Below, piece after piece: positions 21,443 through 31,300 of a stretch of DNA of 64,000 nt. The notes under the pieces were generated by a model. The model had not been told where the DNA came from. It did not search any database and worked only from the letters and a program-made list of their open reading frames with translations. Source of the DNA: Streptomyces sp. TLI_105 (GTDB lineage: Bacteria > Actinomycetota > Actinomycetes > Streptomycetales > Streptomycetaceae). Position 1 is the first letter of the stretch. Every line of letters starts with the position of its first letter. The position numbers and the translations under genes were made by a program. The stretch is taken from contig NZ_FNSM01000001.1 in the NCBI RefSeq assembly GCF_900105415.1, positions 3,572,501-3,636,500 of the forward strand, read 5' to 3'.

Positions 21443-21670
21443 ATGGGATCGACAGTGCTCAGCCTGCGCATCGACAGTGAGCTGCTCGACCGGCTCAGGA
21501 GTCACGCCGCGAAAAGAGGAATGAGCGTCCAGGACTACGTGGCCCGGACGCTCATTCGCGAGGATTTCGACGAGCGGTTCAAGACCGCGGTCGACGAGAC
21601 GGAGAAGTTCTACGGCTCACCAGGAGCCGGAACCGGTGATCACGTGAGGCCGAGCGCCGGCATCGCGTAG
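21443..21670 (+). CDS. Ribbon-helix-helix DNA-binding protein
   Basis: 75 residues. The first 45 residues form an RHH fold: strand TVLSLRIDSELLDRL, helix RSHAAKRGMSVQDYVARTLIRED, as in Arc/CopG-type repressors and antitoxins. The C-terminal 30 residues are variable. No toxin gene lies next to it, so it is more likely an orphan regulator than half of a toxin-antitoxin pair. The last 31 bp overlap the 3' end of the convergent permease gene. Confidence 0.75.
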   Translation: MGSTVLSLRIDSELLDRLRSHAAKRGMSVQDYVARTLIREDFDERFKTAVDETEKFYGSPGAGTGDHVRPSAGIA

Positions 21671-23085
21671 TAGAAGACGAAGACCGCCGACACGACGTAC
21701 ATGGCCACCGGAACCTCACGGCCCCGGCCGGCCGCGAGCCGCAGCGCGCTGAACGCGATGAAGCCGATGCCGATGCCGTTCGTGATCGAGTACGTGAACG
21801 GCATCATCACCATGGCCAGGAACGCCGGCACCGCGATGGTGTGGTCGCTCCAGTCGATGTCCTTGATCGAACCGGCCAGGATCAGGAAGCCGACCGCGAG
21901 CAGCGCGGGCGTGGCCGCCTGCGACGGGACCATCGTGGCGAGCGGCGTGAGGAACAGCGCCACCGAGAAGAGACCGCCGGTCACGACGGACGCGAGACCG
22001 GTCCTCGCCCCCTCGCCGACACCCGCCGTGGACTCCACGAAGCAGGTGGTGGCCGAGGAGGAGGTCGCGCCGCCGGAGGCGACGGCCAGGCCGTCGACGA
22101 GGAGGACCTTGTTGATGCCGGGGAAGTTGCCGTCCTTGTCGATCAGCTTGGCCTCGTCGCCGACGCCGAGGATCGTGCCCATCGCGTCGAAGAAGCAGGA
22201 CAGCAGGACGGTGAAGACGAAGAGGACGCCGGTCAGGACGCCGACCTTGTCGAAGCCGCCGAAGAGGCTGACCTTGCCGACCAGGCCGAAGTCGGGCGAG
22301 GCGACCGGGTTGCCCGGCCACTCCGGGGTGGTGAGGCCCCAGGAGGGGACCTTCGCGACCGCGTTGATCACCATGGCCACGAGCGTCATCACGACGATCG
22401 AGATCAGGATCGCGCCCGGCACCTTGCGGATGATCAGGGCGAGGGTGAGGAGCGTGCCCAGGATGAAGACGAGGACGGGCCAGCCGGTGAGGTGACCGCC
22501 GCCGCCGAGCTGGAGCGGGACGGTGGTGTGCGCGGCGTCGGGGATGCGGGAGACGAAGCCCGAGTCGACGAGGCCGATCAGCATGATGAAGAGGCCGATG
22601 CCGATCGCGATGCCCTTGCGCAGGCCGACCGGGACGGCGTTCATGACGCGCTCGCGCAGGCCGGTCGCGACGAGCAGCATCACGACGATGCCGGCGAGGA
22701 CGACCATGCCCATGGCGTCCGGCCAGGACATCTTGGGCGCGAGCTGGAGCGCGACGACGGTGTTGACGCCCAGGCCGGCGGCGAGGGCGATCGGGACGTT
22801 GCCGATGACGCCCATGAGGAGGGTCGTGAACGCCGCCGTGAGGACGGTGGCGGTGACGAGCTGGCCGCTGTCGAGCTGGTGCCCGTACATGTCCTTGGCG
22901 CTGCCGAGGATGATCGGGTTCAGCACGATGATGTAGGCCATCGCGAAGAAGGTGGCGAAGCCGCCGCGGACCTCGCGGGCGACGGTGGAGCCGCGCTCGG
23001 AGATCCGGAAGTAGCGGTCGAGGCCGGAGACGGGCTTTTCGGGGGTCTCCGGGGGCGTGGCCGTGGCGGTGGCCGTCGAGCTCAT
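21640..23085 (-). CDS. NCS2-family purine (adenine/guanine/hypoxanthine) permease
   Basis: 481 residues, about 13 membrane segments. AzgA-branch features: FATFFAMAYIIVLNPIILG, the substrate-site helix ALAAGLGVNTVVALQL, KGIAIGIGLFIMLIGLVDSG, and FFDAMGTILGVGDEAKL, followed by ATSSSATTCFVESTAGVGEGARTGLASV. These match proton-linked uptake of hypoxanthine, guanine or adenine. A good promoter lies upstream (see next entry) and GAGGAA precedes the ATG at 23085. No purine riboswitch is visible in the 36-nt leader. Confidence 0.93.
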   Translation of the reverse strand: MSSTATATATPPETPEKPVSGLDRYFRISERGSTVAREVRGGFATFFAMAYIIVLNPIILGSAKDMYGHQLDSGQLVTATVLTAAFTTLLMGVIGNVPIALAAGLGVNTVVALQLAPKMSWPDAMGMVVLAGIVVMLLVATGLRERVMNAVPVGLRKGIAIGIGLFIMLIGLVDSGFVSRIPDAAHTTVPLQLGGGGHLTGWPVLVFILGTLLTLALIIRKVPGAILISIVVMTLVAMVINAVAKVPSWGLTTPEWPGNPVASPDFGLVGKVSLFGGFDKVGVLTGVLFVFTVLLSCFFDAMGTILGVGDEAKLIDKDGNFPGINKVLLVDGLAVASGGATSSSATTCFVESTAGVGEGARTGLASVVTGGLFSVALFLTPLATMVPSQAATPALLAVGFLILAGSIKDIDWSDHTIAVPAFLAMVMMPFTYSITNGIGIGFIAFSALRLAAGRGREVPVAMYVVSAVFVFYYAMPALGLT

Positions 23086-23127
23086 GGGGGTTCCTCTTCG
23101 GAGGTTCAGAAAGTCCTTTTTTGGCGG

Positions 23128-23156
23128 TTCATACGAAGGGAACCCGCCAGAGGCAA
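23128..23156 (-). promoter_or_regulatory. Promoter of the NCS2 permease gene
   Basis: Minus strand TTGCCT (23151-23156), 17 bp, TATGAA (23128-23133); the start would be near 23121, giving a 36-nt leader with a ribosome site. Confidence 0.55.
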
Positions 23157-23238
23157 ACCGTTTCAGTATGAACACATGAACGAGCGAGCGTCCATCTCCG
23201 CGCGTAGATACGAAAAGGGGACGCCTAAACTGAACCCC

Positions 23239-23523
23239 ATGGCGAAGTGGACACCGAAGCACGAGGCACCCGAGCCCCTCGAAGGGCCCGTCGTCGCCAC
23301 CATCACCGGCGGAACGATCCTCTGGTTCGTCCTCTTCGTCGTCCAGGTCCCCTTCTACGGCTGGTTCGACGACCGGGGCCTCACCTCCTGGGTCTGGACC
23401 TGCCTGGCCGGTGCCGGACTCGGCCTGATCGGCATCTGGTACGTACGGAAGCGGGACGCGGCGATCAAGCGGCACGCGGCGGCGCGGGCGGCGGAGCCCC
23501 CGGAGGCCCGCCCCGGCACCTGA
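23239..23523 (+). CDS. DUF2530 family membrane protein
   Basis: 94 residues with two membrane helices (TILWFVLFVVQVPFYGWF and WTCLAGAGLGLIGIWYV) separated by a short loop, and the start MAKWTPKHEAPEPLEGPVVATITGGT, which is typical of the actinobacterial DUF2530 family. TAAACT (23226-23231) lies 7 nt before the ATG, so the mRNA should be leaderless. Function unknown. Divergent from the purine permease. The TGA stop is part of the first unit of a tandem array. Confidence 0.85.
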   Translation: MAKWTPKHEAPEPLEGPVVATITGGTILWFVLFVVQVPFYGWFDDRGLTSWVWTCLAGAGLGLIGIWYVRKRDAAIKRHAAARAAEPPEARPGT

Positions 23524-23655
23524 GCCGGTCGCCCGGCCCGACACCTGACGCCGACCCGCCCCGCCGGGCACCTGAGCCGCTCTCCCCGCCCGGCGCCTGA
23601 CGCCGGTTCGCCCCGCCTGGCACCTGACGCCGGTTCGCCCTGCTCGGCAGGTGAA
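23505..23655. repeat. 25-27-bp tandem array spanning the DUF2530 stop codon
   Basis: Six degenerate units share GGCACCTGACGCCGGTTCGC. Their TGA triplets start at 23521, 23546, 23573, 23598, 23625 and 23652, giving periods of 25 or 27 bp. The first TGA is the gene's stop; the array fills the gap up to the promoter of the next gene. Confidence 0.88.
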
Positions 23656-23684
23656 CGACCGAAACCGGTCGTACCGTCGAAAAC

Positions 23685-26102
23685 ATGACTCAGCGGGCGA
23701 AGATCGACACGGACGGCGGGCCCCCCGCCGGGACCAGGCCGGCGGAACCGCCCGTCGTGCACCACGCCGCCGGACTGACCTCCGCCGAGGTCGCCGAACG
23801 CGTCGCGCGCGGGGAGGTCAACGACGTCCCCCTGCGCAGCTCCCGCTCGACCACCGACATCGTCCGCGCGAACGTCTTCACCCGCTTCAACGCGATCATC
23901 GGCGTGCTGTGGGTGATCATGCTGATCGTCGCGCCGATCCAGGACAGCCTCTTCGGCTTCGTGATCGTCGCCAACACCGGCATCGGCATCGTCCAGGAGC
24001 TCCGCGCCAAGAAGACCCTCGACGGACTCGCGGTCATCGGCGAGGCGAAACCCACCGTCCGGCGCGACGGCGTCACCGCCGAGATCTCCACCTCCGAGAT
24101 CGTCCTCGGCGACCTCATCGAACTCGGACCGGGCGACAAGGTCGTCGTCGACGGCGAGGTGGCGGAGGCCGACAGCCTGGAGATCGACGAGTCGCTGCTG
24201 ACGGGCGAGGCCGACCCGGTGGTGAAGGGACCCGGCGACCGGATGATGTCCGGCTCGTTCGTGGTCGCCGGCGGCGGCGCCTTCACCGCCACCAAGGTCG
24301 GCCGCGAGGCGTACGCCGCCCAGCTCGCCGAGGAGGCGTCCCGCTTCACCCTGGTCCACTCGGAGCTGCGCACGGGCATCTCCACGATCCTCAAGTACGT
24401 GACGTGGATGATGGTCCCGACCGCGATCGGGCTCGTCATCAGCCAGCTCGTCGTGAAGAACAACGACTTCAAGGGGGCCGTCGCCCGCACGGTCGGCGGC
24501 ATCGTCCCGATGATCCCCGAGGGTCTCGTCCTGCTCACCTCGGTCGCCTTCGCGGTCGGGGTGATCCGGCTCGGCCGCAGACAGTGCCTCGTCCAGGAGC
24601 TGCCCGCCATCGAGGGCCTGGCCCGGGTCGACGTCGTCTGCCTCGACAAGACGGGCACGCTCACCGAGGGCGGCATGGACGTCACGGACCTCCGCCCGCT
24701 GAACGGCAGCGACGAGAAATACGTACGCAAGGTGCTCGGCGCCCTCGGCGAATCCGACCCGCGCCCGAACGCCTCCCTCCAGGCCGTCAAGGACGCCTAT
24801 CCGGACACCGTGGAGTGGCGCTGCACGGAGAGCCTGCCGTTCTCCTCGGCCCGCAAGTACAGCGGCGCGTCGTTCAGCGAGGGCGACGGCGAGAACTCGA
24901 CCTGGCTCCTGGGCGCCCCGGACGTCCTCCTGCCGCCGGACGACCCCACCCTCCCCGAGATCGACCACCTCAACGAGCAGGGCCTGCGCGTCCTCCTCCT
25001 CGCCCGTACGGCCCACGAGCTCGACTCCCCCGAGATCACCTCCGACACCCGTCCCACCGCCCTCGTCGTCCTGGAACAGCGACTGCGCCCCGACGCCGCC
25101 GACACCCTCGCCTACTTCGCCGACCAGCAGGTCGCCACCAAGGTCGTCTCCGGCGACAACGCGGTCTCCGTGGGCGCGGTGGCCGCGAAGCTCGACATGC
25201 CGGGCGCGGAGCACACGGTGGACGCCCGCACCCTCCCCACGGAGCGGGAGGACATGGCGAAGGCCCTGGACGAGAACGCGGTCTTCGGCCGGGTCACCCC
25301 GCGGCAGAAACGGGACATGGTGGCGGCGCTGCAGTCCCACGGCCACACCGTCGCCATGACGGGGGACGGCGTCAACGACGTCCTCGCGCTGAAGGACGCG
25401 GACATCGGCGTCTCGATGGGCTCGGGCTCGGAGGCGACGAGGGCGGTGGCCCAGATCGTCCTGCTGAACAACAGCTTCGCGACGCTTCCGTCGGTGGTGG
25501 CGGAAGGCCGCCGGGTCATCGGCAACATCACGCGCGTGGCGACCCTCTTCCTGACGAAGACGGTCTACTCGGTGCTCCTGGCGATCCTGGTGGTCGTCTC
25601 GCAGGTGGAGTACCCCTTCCTCCCGCGCCACCTGACCCTGCTCTCCACCCTCACGATCGGCGTGCCGGCCTTCTTCCTCGCGCTGGCCCCCAACAAGGAA
25701 CGCGCGCGGCCGAACTTCGTACGGCGGGTCATGCGGTACGCGATCCCCGGCGGCGTCATCGCGGCGGCGGCCACCTTCACGACGTACCTCCTGGCGCGCC
25801 ACCACTACACGGGCGAGGACGCCCTGGGCGCGGAGACCAGCGCGGCCACCCTCACCCTCTTCCTGGTCTCCATGGGGGTCCTCGCGATCATCGCCCGCCC
25901 CTACACCTGGTGGCGCCTCACCCTGGTCGCCGCCATGGGAGGAGCCTTCCTCCTGGTCCTCGCCGTCCCCTGGCTCCAGAAGTTCTTCGCCCTGAAGCTG
26001 GTGGGCGTGACGATGCCGTGGACGGCGGTGGCGATCGCGGCGGCGGGCTGCGCCCTGCTGGAACTGACGTGGCGGTGGGTGGACCGGAGGTTCCCGACGT
26101 AG
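23685..26102 (+). CDS. P-type cation ATPase (CtpE-like, probable Ca2+ uptake)
   Basis: 805 residues. Phosphorylation site DKTGT with Asp321; actuator motif LLTGEADPV; hinge TGDGVNDVLALKDADIG; helix 4 motif PMIPEGLVLLTSVAFAVGV. The PEGL helix without CPC and the overall length match mycobacterial CtpE, a plasma-membrane ATPase implicated in calcium uptake, so transport of Ca2+ (or another hard divalent ion) is inferred. No metal-binding N-terminal domain. TACCGT (23672-23677) lies 7 nt before the ATG, consistent with a leaderless mRNA. Confidence 0.88.
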   Translation: MTQRAKIDTDGGPPAGTRPAEPPVVHHAAGLTSAEVAERVARGEVNDVPLRSSRSTTDIVRANVFTRFNAIIGVLWVIMLIVAPIQDSLFGFVIVANTGIGIVQELRAKKTLDGLAVIGEAKPTVRRDGVTAEISTSEIVLGDLIELGPGDKVVVDGEVAEADSLEIDESLLTGEADPVVKGPGDRMMSGSFVVAGGGAFTATKVGREAYAAQLAEEASRFTLVHSELRTGISTILKYVTWMMVPTAIGLVISQLVVKNNDFKGAVARTVGGIVPMIPEGLVLLTSVAFAVGVIRLGRRQCLVQELPAIEGLARVDVVCLDKTGTLTEGGMDVTDLRPLNGSDEKYVRKVLGALGESDPRPNASLQAVKDAYPDTVEWRCTESLPFSSARKYSGASFSEGDGENSTWLLGAPDVLLPPDDPTLPEIDHLNEQGLRVLLLARTAHELDSPEITSDTRPTALVVLEQRLRPDAADTLAYFADQQVATKVVSGDNAVSVGAVAAKLDMPGAEHTVDARTLPTEREDMAKALDENAVFGRVTPRQKRDMVAALQSHGHTVAMTGDGVNDVLALKDADIGVSMGSGSEATRAVAQIVLLNNSFATLPSVVAEGRRVIGNITRVATLFLTKTVYSVLLAILVVVSQVEYPFLPRHLTLLSTLTIGVPAFFLALAPNKERARPNFVRRVMRYAIPGGVIAAAATFTTYLLARHHYTGEDALGAETSAATLTLFLVSMGVLAIIARPYTWWRLTLVAAMGGAFLLVLAVPWLQKFFALKLVGVTMPWTAVAIAAAGCALLELTWRWVDRRFPT

Positions 26103-26174
26103 GGACCGGGCGCCGGGCCCACCTGGTTCCGAGGGCGGCCGCGCCAGAAGCCCGCGGAGCCGGTCCGCCCGCGG

Positions 26175-26579
26175 TCAGCCGCTCAACGCGGCGTCCAGGC
26201 GGTCCAGGACGTGGGGCCAGCCCCTGCCCATGCCCTCGTACGCCTGGCGGCCCATCGGCGAGTCGAGGTCGAAGCCGGCGTGGGTGAGGACGAGGCGGGT
26301 GCCGTGGCCCTCCGGGTGCAGCGTCCAGGTGACGGTGGTGTCGAGCGTGCCCTCGGCGAAGCGGTAGGCGAGCAGCCGCTCGTCGTCCACGGCGGTCACC
26401 TCGCAGGGCTGTCGGCCGAAGGCGCCCATGTCGAGGGTGAAGCGGTGGCCGACGACGGGCTTGACGTCGCCGGCCGCCCACCAGCGGGCGTGCAGGTCGG
26501 GGTCGGTCAGGGCCTTCCACACCGCCGCGGGGGCGTGGGGCAGGAACTTCTCGCAGGTGATCGTGTCGCTCTCGGTCAT
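26175..26579 (-). CDS. SRPBCC (AHSA1-like) protein
   Basis: 134 residues starting at the ATG at 26579, which overlaps the ArsR stop (ATGA). It carries the START/Bet v1-like pattern of the AHSA1 branch: FLPHAPAAVWKALTDPDLHARWWAAGDVKPVVGHRFTLDM...GTLDTTVTWTLHPEGHGTRLVLTHAGF...GWPHVLDRLDAAL. Such proteins bind small hydrophobic ligands. The ArsR-SRPBCC pairing is widespread and the two are probably expressed together; the ligand is unknown. Confidence 0.9.
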   Translation of the reverse strand: MTESDTITCEKFLPHAPAAVWKALTDPDLHARWWAAGDVKPVVGHRFTLDMGAFGRQPCEVTAVDDERLLAYRFAEGTLDTTVTWTLHPEGHGTRLVLTHAGFDLDSPMGRQAYEGMGRGWPHVLDRLDAALSG

Positions 26580-26890
26580 GTGTCGGCTTCCTCGTCCAGG
26601 AGATGGGCCAGCGCGTCCAGGCGCTGCTTCCAGTAGTGCTCGAACGGATGCAGCCACTCGCCCACCTCGGCCAGCCGGGCAGGTTCGAGGTGGTAGAAGC
26701 GGTGCCGCCCGCGGGGCTCCTCGCGCACGAGCCCCGCCGTACGGAGCACCGCGAGGTGCTCGGAGACCGCGGGCCTCCCGAGCTCGAACATCCCGGCCAG
26801 CTCACCCGTGGAGCGAGGCCCTTCCCGCAGCGTTTCGAGCAGCTTGCGGCGCACCGGGTTGGCCAGCACGCCGAACACGTCGGTCGGCAT
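26576..26890 (-). CDS. ArsR-family regulator
   Basis: 104 residues, winged helix: VFGVLANPVRRKLLETLREGPRSTGELAGMFELGRPAVSEHLAVLRTAGLVREEPRGRHRFYHLEP. The metal-site CxC of ArsR/SmtB is absent, so it senses something other than a classical metal at alpha3. Co-transcribed with the downstream SRPBCC gene through a 4-bp overlap. A repeated TTTCCGACG motif directly upstream is the probable operator. Confidence 0.9.
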   Translation of the reverse strand: MPTDVFGVLANPVRRKLLETLREGPRSTGELAGMFELGRPAVSEHLAVLRTAGLVREEPRGRHRFYHLEPARLAEVGEWLHPFEHYWKQRLDALAHLLDEEADT

Positions 26891-26903
26891 GACACCTACG
26901 ATA

Positions 26904-26939
26904 CGTCGGGATTTTCCGACGCGTCAAAACTTTCCGACG
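26904..26939 (-). promoter_or_regulatory. ArsR operator candidate
   Basis: CGTCGG-GATTTT-CCGACG (26904-26921) is an inverted repeat; TTTCCGACG recurs at 26913-26921 and 26931-26939, 18 bp apart, in an AT-rich patch 14-49 bp before the ArsR ATG. Confidence 0.55.
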
Positions 26940-27070
26940 TTTCCCGGGGGACCCGCCTGCGGTGGGGGCAGCCGCCGACTCATCGGGTGAAATCACTTTC
27001 CGTACATCCAGGTGCTCCTCGACCCGGGGAAGTCATCACGCAACGTGATCACCTCTTGGAGGGAACCCCT

Positions 27071-28267
27071 GTGGCCCGCAGAACAACCGTCGGCCTCCTC
27101 TGCGCCTCGGCGCTCGTCGCCACGGCGCTCACCGTCACCGCCGGGGGCAGCGCCGCCGCGGCGCCCACCTGCTTCGAGGCCGCCGCCACCGTCACCGGCA
27201 CCACCGGCACCCCGGGTGACGACGTCGTCATCGGCACGCCCGGCAACGACGTCATCGACGGCAAGGGCGGCAACGACCGGATCTGCGGCCTCGGCGGGAA
27301 CGACCCCATCCACGGCGGGGACGGCGACGACCGCATCACGGGCGGGACCGGCGACGACCGGATCTTCGGCGGCGCCGGCAACGACGAGATGGGCGGCGAC
27401 GAGCGCGCGTACACCGGCGACGTCACCGGCCCCACCGGCCGGGACCACCTCGACGGCGGGACCGGGAACGACTTCCTGCTCGGCGACAACGCGGCGACGC
27501 AGGGCACGGCCGCCGGGGCCGCCCCCGACGTCCTCGTCGGCGGGACCGGCGACGACGTCCTGTACGGGGACGACTACGGCGACCACGCCGACGGCGGCGC
27601 CCCGGACCGGATCATCGGCGGCGACGGGGAGGACGTCATCGTCGGGGACTCGGCCGGCTACTACTCGGCGTCGGGTGCCGGGGACGACGTCCTGCTCGAA
27701 GGCGCCGGCACCCTCGGCGACATCACGGGGGACAGCTTCGCGGCGTTCGGCAACGCGAGCGGCGCCGGCGGCGACGACCTGATCGACCTGGGAACGGACG
27801 GCGCGTTCGGCGCCGTCGGCGACCACACGTCCGGCGGCACCGCGGTCGGCTCCGGCAACGACCGGATCATCGGCGGCACCGCGGGCGAGATCGTGCTCAT
27901 CGGCGACAACACCCTCGTCGATCCCGCCGGGGCCACGGCGGGCAACGACCTGATCGAGGGCCGCGGCGGCGACGACCGGATCTTCGGCGACAACTCGGAC
28001 TGGAGCCAGACGCTCGGCACCGCCGGCGGCCGGGACGCCCTGCGCGGCGGCAACGGCGACGACCACCTGCGCGGCGGCCCCGCCGACGACGTCCTCGACG
28101 GTCAGGCCGGCATCGACGACTGCGACGGCGAGGGCGGGACGGACACCGTGGTCAACTGCGAGACCCAGCCGGCCGCACGCTCGGCCCGAAAGGCCGCCCC
28201 GGCCCGGACGGACCGGCCCCTGTACGACCGCCTCGCCGGACGGAACGCCCGGAACGGACTGTTCTGA
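27071..28267 (+). CDS. Secreted RTX-like calcium-binding protein
   Basis: 398 residues. The GTG at 27071 follows GGAGGG by 7 nt. A Sec signal peptide (VARRTTVGLLCASALVATAL..., cleavage after AAA near residue 32) is followed by at least a dozen RTX nonapeptide-type units (GGxGxDxU), e.g. GKGGNDRICG, GGDGDDRITG, GGTGDDRIFG, GGNGDDHLRG, which bind Ca2+ in a parallel beta-roll. A cysteine pair lies near the N-terminus (TCFEA, RICGL) and another near the end (DDCDGEGG, VVNCETQ). Unlike Gram-negative RTX proteins it uses Sec, and no type I exporter is nearby. Function unknown, perhaps a Ca2+-dependent surface protein. Confidence 0.88.
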   Translation: MARRTTVGLLCASALVATALTVTAGGSAAAAPTCFEAAATVTGTTGTPGDDVVIGTPGNDVIDGKGGNDRICGLGGNDPIHGGDGDDRITGGTGDDRIFGGAGNDEMGGDERAYTGDVTGPTGRDHLDGGTGNDFLLGDNAATQGTAAGAAPDVLVGGTGDDVLYGDDYGDHADGGAPDRIIGGDGEDVIVGDSAGYYSASGAGDDVLLEGAGTLGDITGDSFAAFGNASGAGGDDLIDLGTDGAFGAVGDHTSGGTAVGSGNDRIIGGTAGEIVLIGDNTLVDPAGATAGNDLIEGRGGDDRIFGDNSDWSQTLGTAGGRDALRGGNGDDHLRGGPADDVLDGQAGIDDCDGEGGTDTVVNCETQPAARSARKAAPARTDRPLYDRLAGRNARNGLF

Positions 28268-28298
28268 CCGACCCGGACCGGGCCGCTCCGGTCGACCC

Positions 28299-28322
28299 GG
28301 GCCGGTCCCCTCGGACCGGCCC
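28299..28322. terminator. Convergent terminator hairpin
   Basis: GGGCCGGTCC (28299-28308), 4-nt loop, GGACCGGCCC (28313-28322) between the RTX gene and the converging ATPase gene; the last base is the first of the latter's stop triplet. Confidence 0.65.
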
Positions 28323-31300
28323 TAGTCGAACCAGCGGTCCCTCGCCAGTTCCGTCGTCCTCGACGGGTCCTCCAGGAGGGCCGCCACCTCGAAGCGGCGG
28401 GGCCACTGGCCGGCCGCCCAGGCGAGGCCGGCGGCCACGCCCTCCAGGGTGGCGGCGTGGACGACGCCGTCGGGGGTGCGGCGCCAGTCGAGTTCGGTGC
28501 CGCCGGCGTGGAGTTCCTCGTGCTCGACGTACGAGGCGGGGGTGGCCGGGCCCAGGAGGGCGTGGACCGAGGGCGGGACCTCGTGCTCCTCGCCGACCGT
28601 CGTCACCTCGGCCTCGACGGCCTCGCTCAGGCGGCGGACCTGGAACAGGTCGGCCAGGTCCGCGGCGCGGGACGGGGAGACCGGGAGGAGGGGGAGGTCG
28701 CCGGCCAGCGGGAGGAGGTCGGGGGCGTCCGCCACCAGCGCCTCCGACGCGTCGACCACGACCAGGGTGCCGTCCACGACCGCCCGCAGCTCGTCGGGGA
28801 GCGTCACCTGCTCGGGGTCCAGGTCCGCCAGGGCCGTGTAGAGGGCGTGGAGCTGGACCGCCGTCACCTCCCTCGACGGGTCCGCCAGGCGGGTCAGGAG
28901 CTCCGCCGCGCCGCCCGGCTCGTCGAGGAGGGCCGCGACCGAGGTGCGGACGCCCAGGGCGCGGAGGACCTGCTCGTCCTCGAAGCCGGTCGCGTCGGCG
29001 GAGTCGTACAGGCCGGCGAGCAGGGGGTCGGAGCCCTCCGCGCGGAGGCCCGCCGGGTGGCGGCCGTCCAGGACCGGGTGGTCGCGCAGCCACCAGGCGG
29101 TGTACGAGCGGACGGTCTCCGTCGTGCCGTCCGGCAGGAGGACCCGTACGGGCTGGGTCAGGGCGTCCCGGAGCGGCGGCTGCGCGAGGAGGGCGAGCGC
29201 CATGGGCCAGCAGTCGTCGTCGACCAGGTCCAGGTCCCGTACGGCCACGATCTCCGTCGCCACCGGGGGCACGGGGGTCATCGGGAGGCGGTCCAGGACG
29301 TCCTCGCACCAGACGTCGACCGCGTCGAGGAGGCCCGCGTCGTCCGGCTCCGGATAGTCGCCCTCGCGCGGCTCGACCTCGTCCGGGTCGAGGACCAGGT
29401 CGGTCGCGCGGATCAGGGCGAAGTTCGCGAGGACCCCGCACGCGGCGAGCGGCTGCTCGCCCCAGCGGGCGGCCAGGTCGCCGTCGACGAAGGCGAGTTC
29501 GTCCTCGCGCATCACGGCCGCGAAGGGCGAACCCGGCAGCACGAGCTCGCCCGCCGGGGAGAGCTCGCCGTCCTCGTCGGGGAGGGCGAGCGCGCCGAGC
29601 CAGGGTTCGTCGCCCGGGTCGAGCTCCGCGTCGCGGACCAGGGCGAGGACGGTGTCCGCCAGCTCCTCCGCGTCCAGGGCGTCCGCGTCCTCGTCCCAGA
29701 TCTCCCCCGCGTCGAGGGAGGCCGCGACCGCCGCCCGCACCTGCGGGGTCGTCAGGACCGCGCGGGGCGTGGCGGGCAGGGCGCCCAGCTTCTCCAGGAG
29801 CGGGTGCGCCGCCTCCGGGTGCGCCACCTTCAGGCCGAGCCGGGTCAACTCGGCGGGGGTGCGGTCCTGCGGAAGGAGGACCTGCCGGGGGCCGATCGTC
29901 GTACGGATCCTGGCGCCCTCGGCGCTCTCCGCGAGCGGCACCGGAAGGCCCGTCAGACGGTCCGGGTCGACGCCGGCCAGCGAGTCGTACAGCCGCCACC
30001 ACCACGTCGGCGGCCGGTCCACGCCCGCCAGGCGGTCGATCGCCTCCGTGAGCGGCACGCGGCCGATGCCGAGGGTGCGGAGCTCGGGGCGCCGCTCCAG
30101 GCCGGCGGGGAGGAGCGTCGGGAACACCTCGGCGAGGACCTCGACGGTCTCCGCGCCCGCCCCCTCCACGACCTCCGCCTCGATCGGGCGGAGCGCGGGC
30201 AGCTCCTCGGACGGCGCGGCGGGCGCCAGGAACGCCACCCTCGGCAGCCGGTCCAGGATCGCCTCGCGCAGCGCCCCGTCGAGCGGGCCCTTGCCGAGGG
30301 GCCCGGGCACGAGGTCGAGGGCCGCGGTCGTCACCGGCCGCCAGTCGGAGAGCAGTTCGGCGTACGCGTCGGCCGCGCGCTGCACCAGGAAGTCGGTGAG
30401 CGGCCCCGGCGCCGGGTGGCGGCGGGCCGTGTCCAGCGGGAGGGACGCGATGAGGAGCGCCGGGATGCCGAGCGGCTCGTCGGTGGGGGTGGGGGCGTGC
30501 ACGACCGGAGTCGTACGCGGGTAGCGCGGGGCGCCCTCGGCGTCCACCGGTACGGCCCAGGTGACGGACCAGTGCGGGCGCAGGCGCTCCTCGACCGGCC
30601 GGTCCCTGAGGAGCTCGGGCTCGATCGGGCCGCCGTGGGTGACGGTCCGCCAGCGGTGGCCGCCGGTCGCGGAGTCGTCGACACGGACGTAGCCGTCGTC
30701 CTCGGAGCGGCGGAGGGTCCGCACCCCATCGGGCGTCTCCACGACGATCTCCGCGAGACCCGGAAGAGTGAGCAGCAGCGCGTCGTCGACGGAGGCGAGG
30801 AGGCGCTCGGCCAGGTCCTCGGCGGCTGCGTCGCGCATCGGGAGGACGACGACGGTGTCGTAGCCCTCGGGGGCGGTGCCCTCGGCGGGCAGCGGCAGGC
30901 GCAGCAGCGGTACGTGGCCGTCGCGGCGGCGCAGCTCGTCGCCGAGGCCCGGGCTGTACCGGGCGGCCTCGGCGGCCAGTTCCCGCGCCTCGGCGAGGGA
31001 CCAGCGGACGCCGCCGTGACGGCCCAGGACGGCGGGCTCGTCGGTGACGGCGAGGACGGCGGCGAAGCCGACGCCGAAGCGGCCGACGGCGCCGTGGCCC
31101 TGCTCGCGCTTGGCGGAGGCGCGGAGGGTGGACAGCGACTCGGCGCCGGCGGCGTCCAGCGGGGCGCCGGTGTTCGCCGCGGCCAGGACGGCGGGGGCCT
31201 CGTGGTCCGCGGGGTGCAGGGTCAGCCGGAGGCGGCCGGTGACGCCGGCGCGGTGGGCGGCGTCGGCGGCGTTCTGGGCCAGCTCGACGACGAGGCGGTC

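Noticed and set aside
21443..21670. Toxin-antitoxin pair
   Set aside because: RHH antitoxin-like protein has no toxin-sized neighbour in operon.
23086..23121. Purine riboswitch before the NCS2 permease
   Set aside because: The leader is too short and has no conserved junction sequences.
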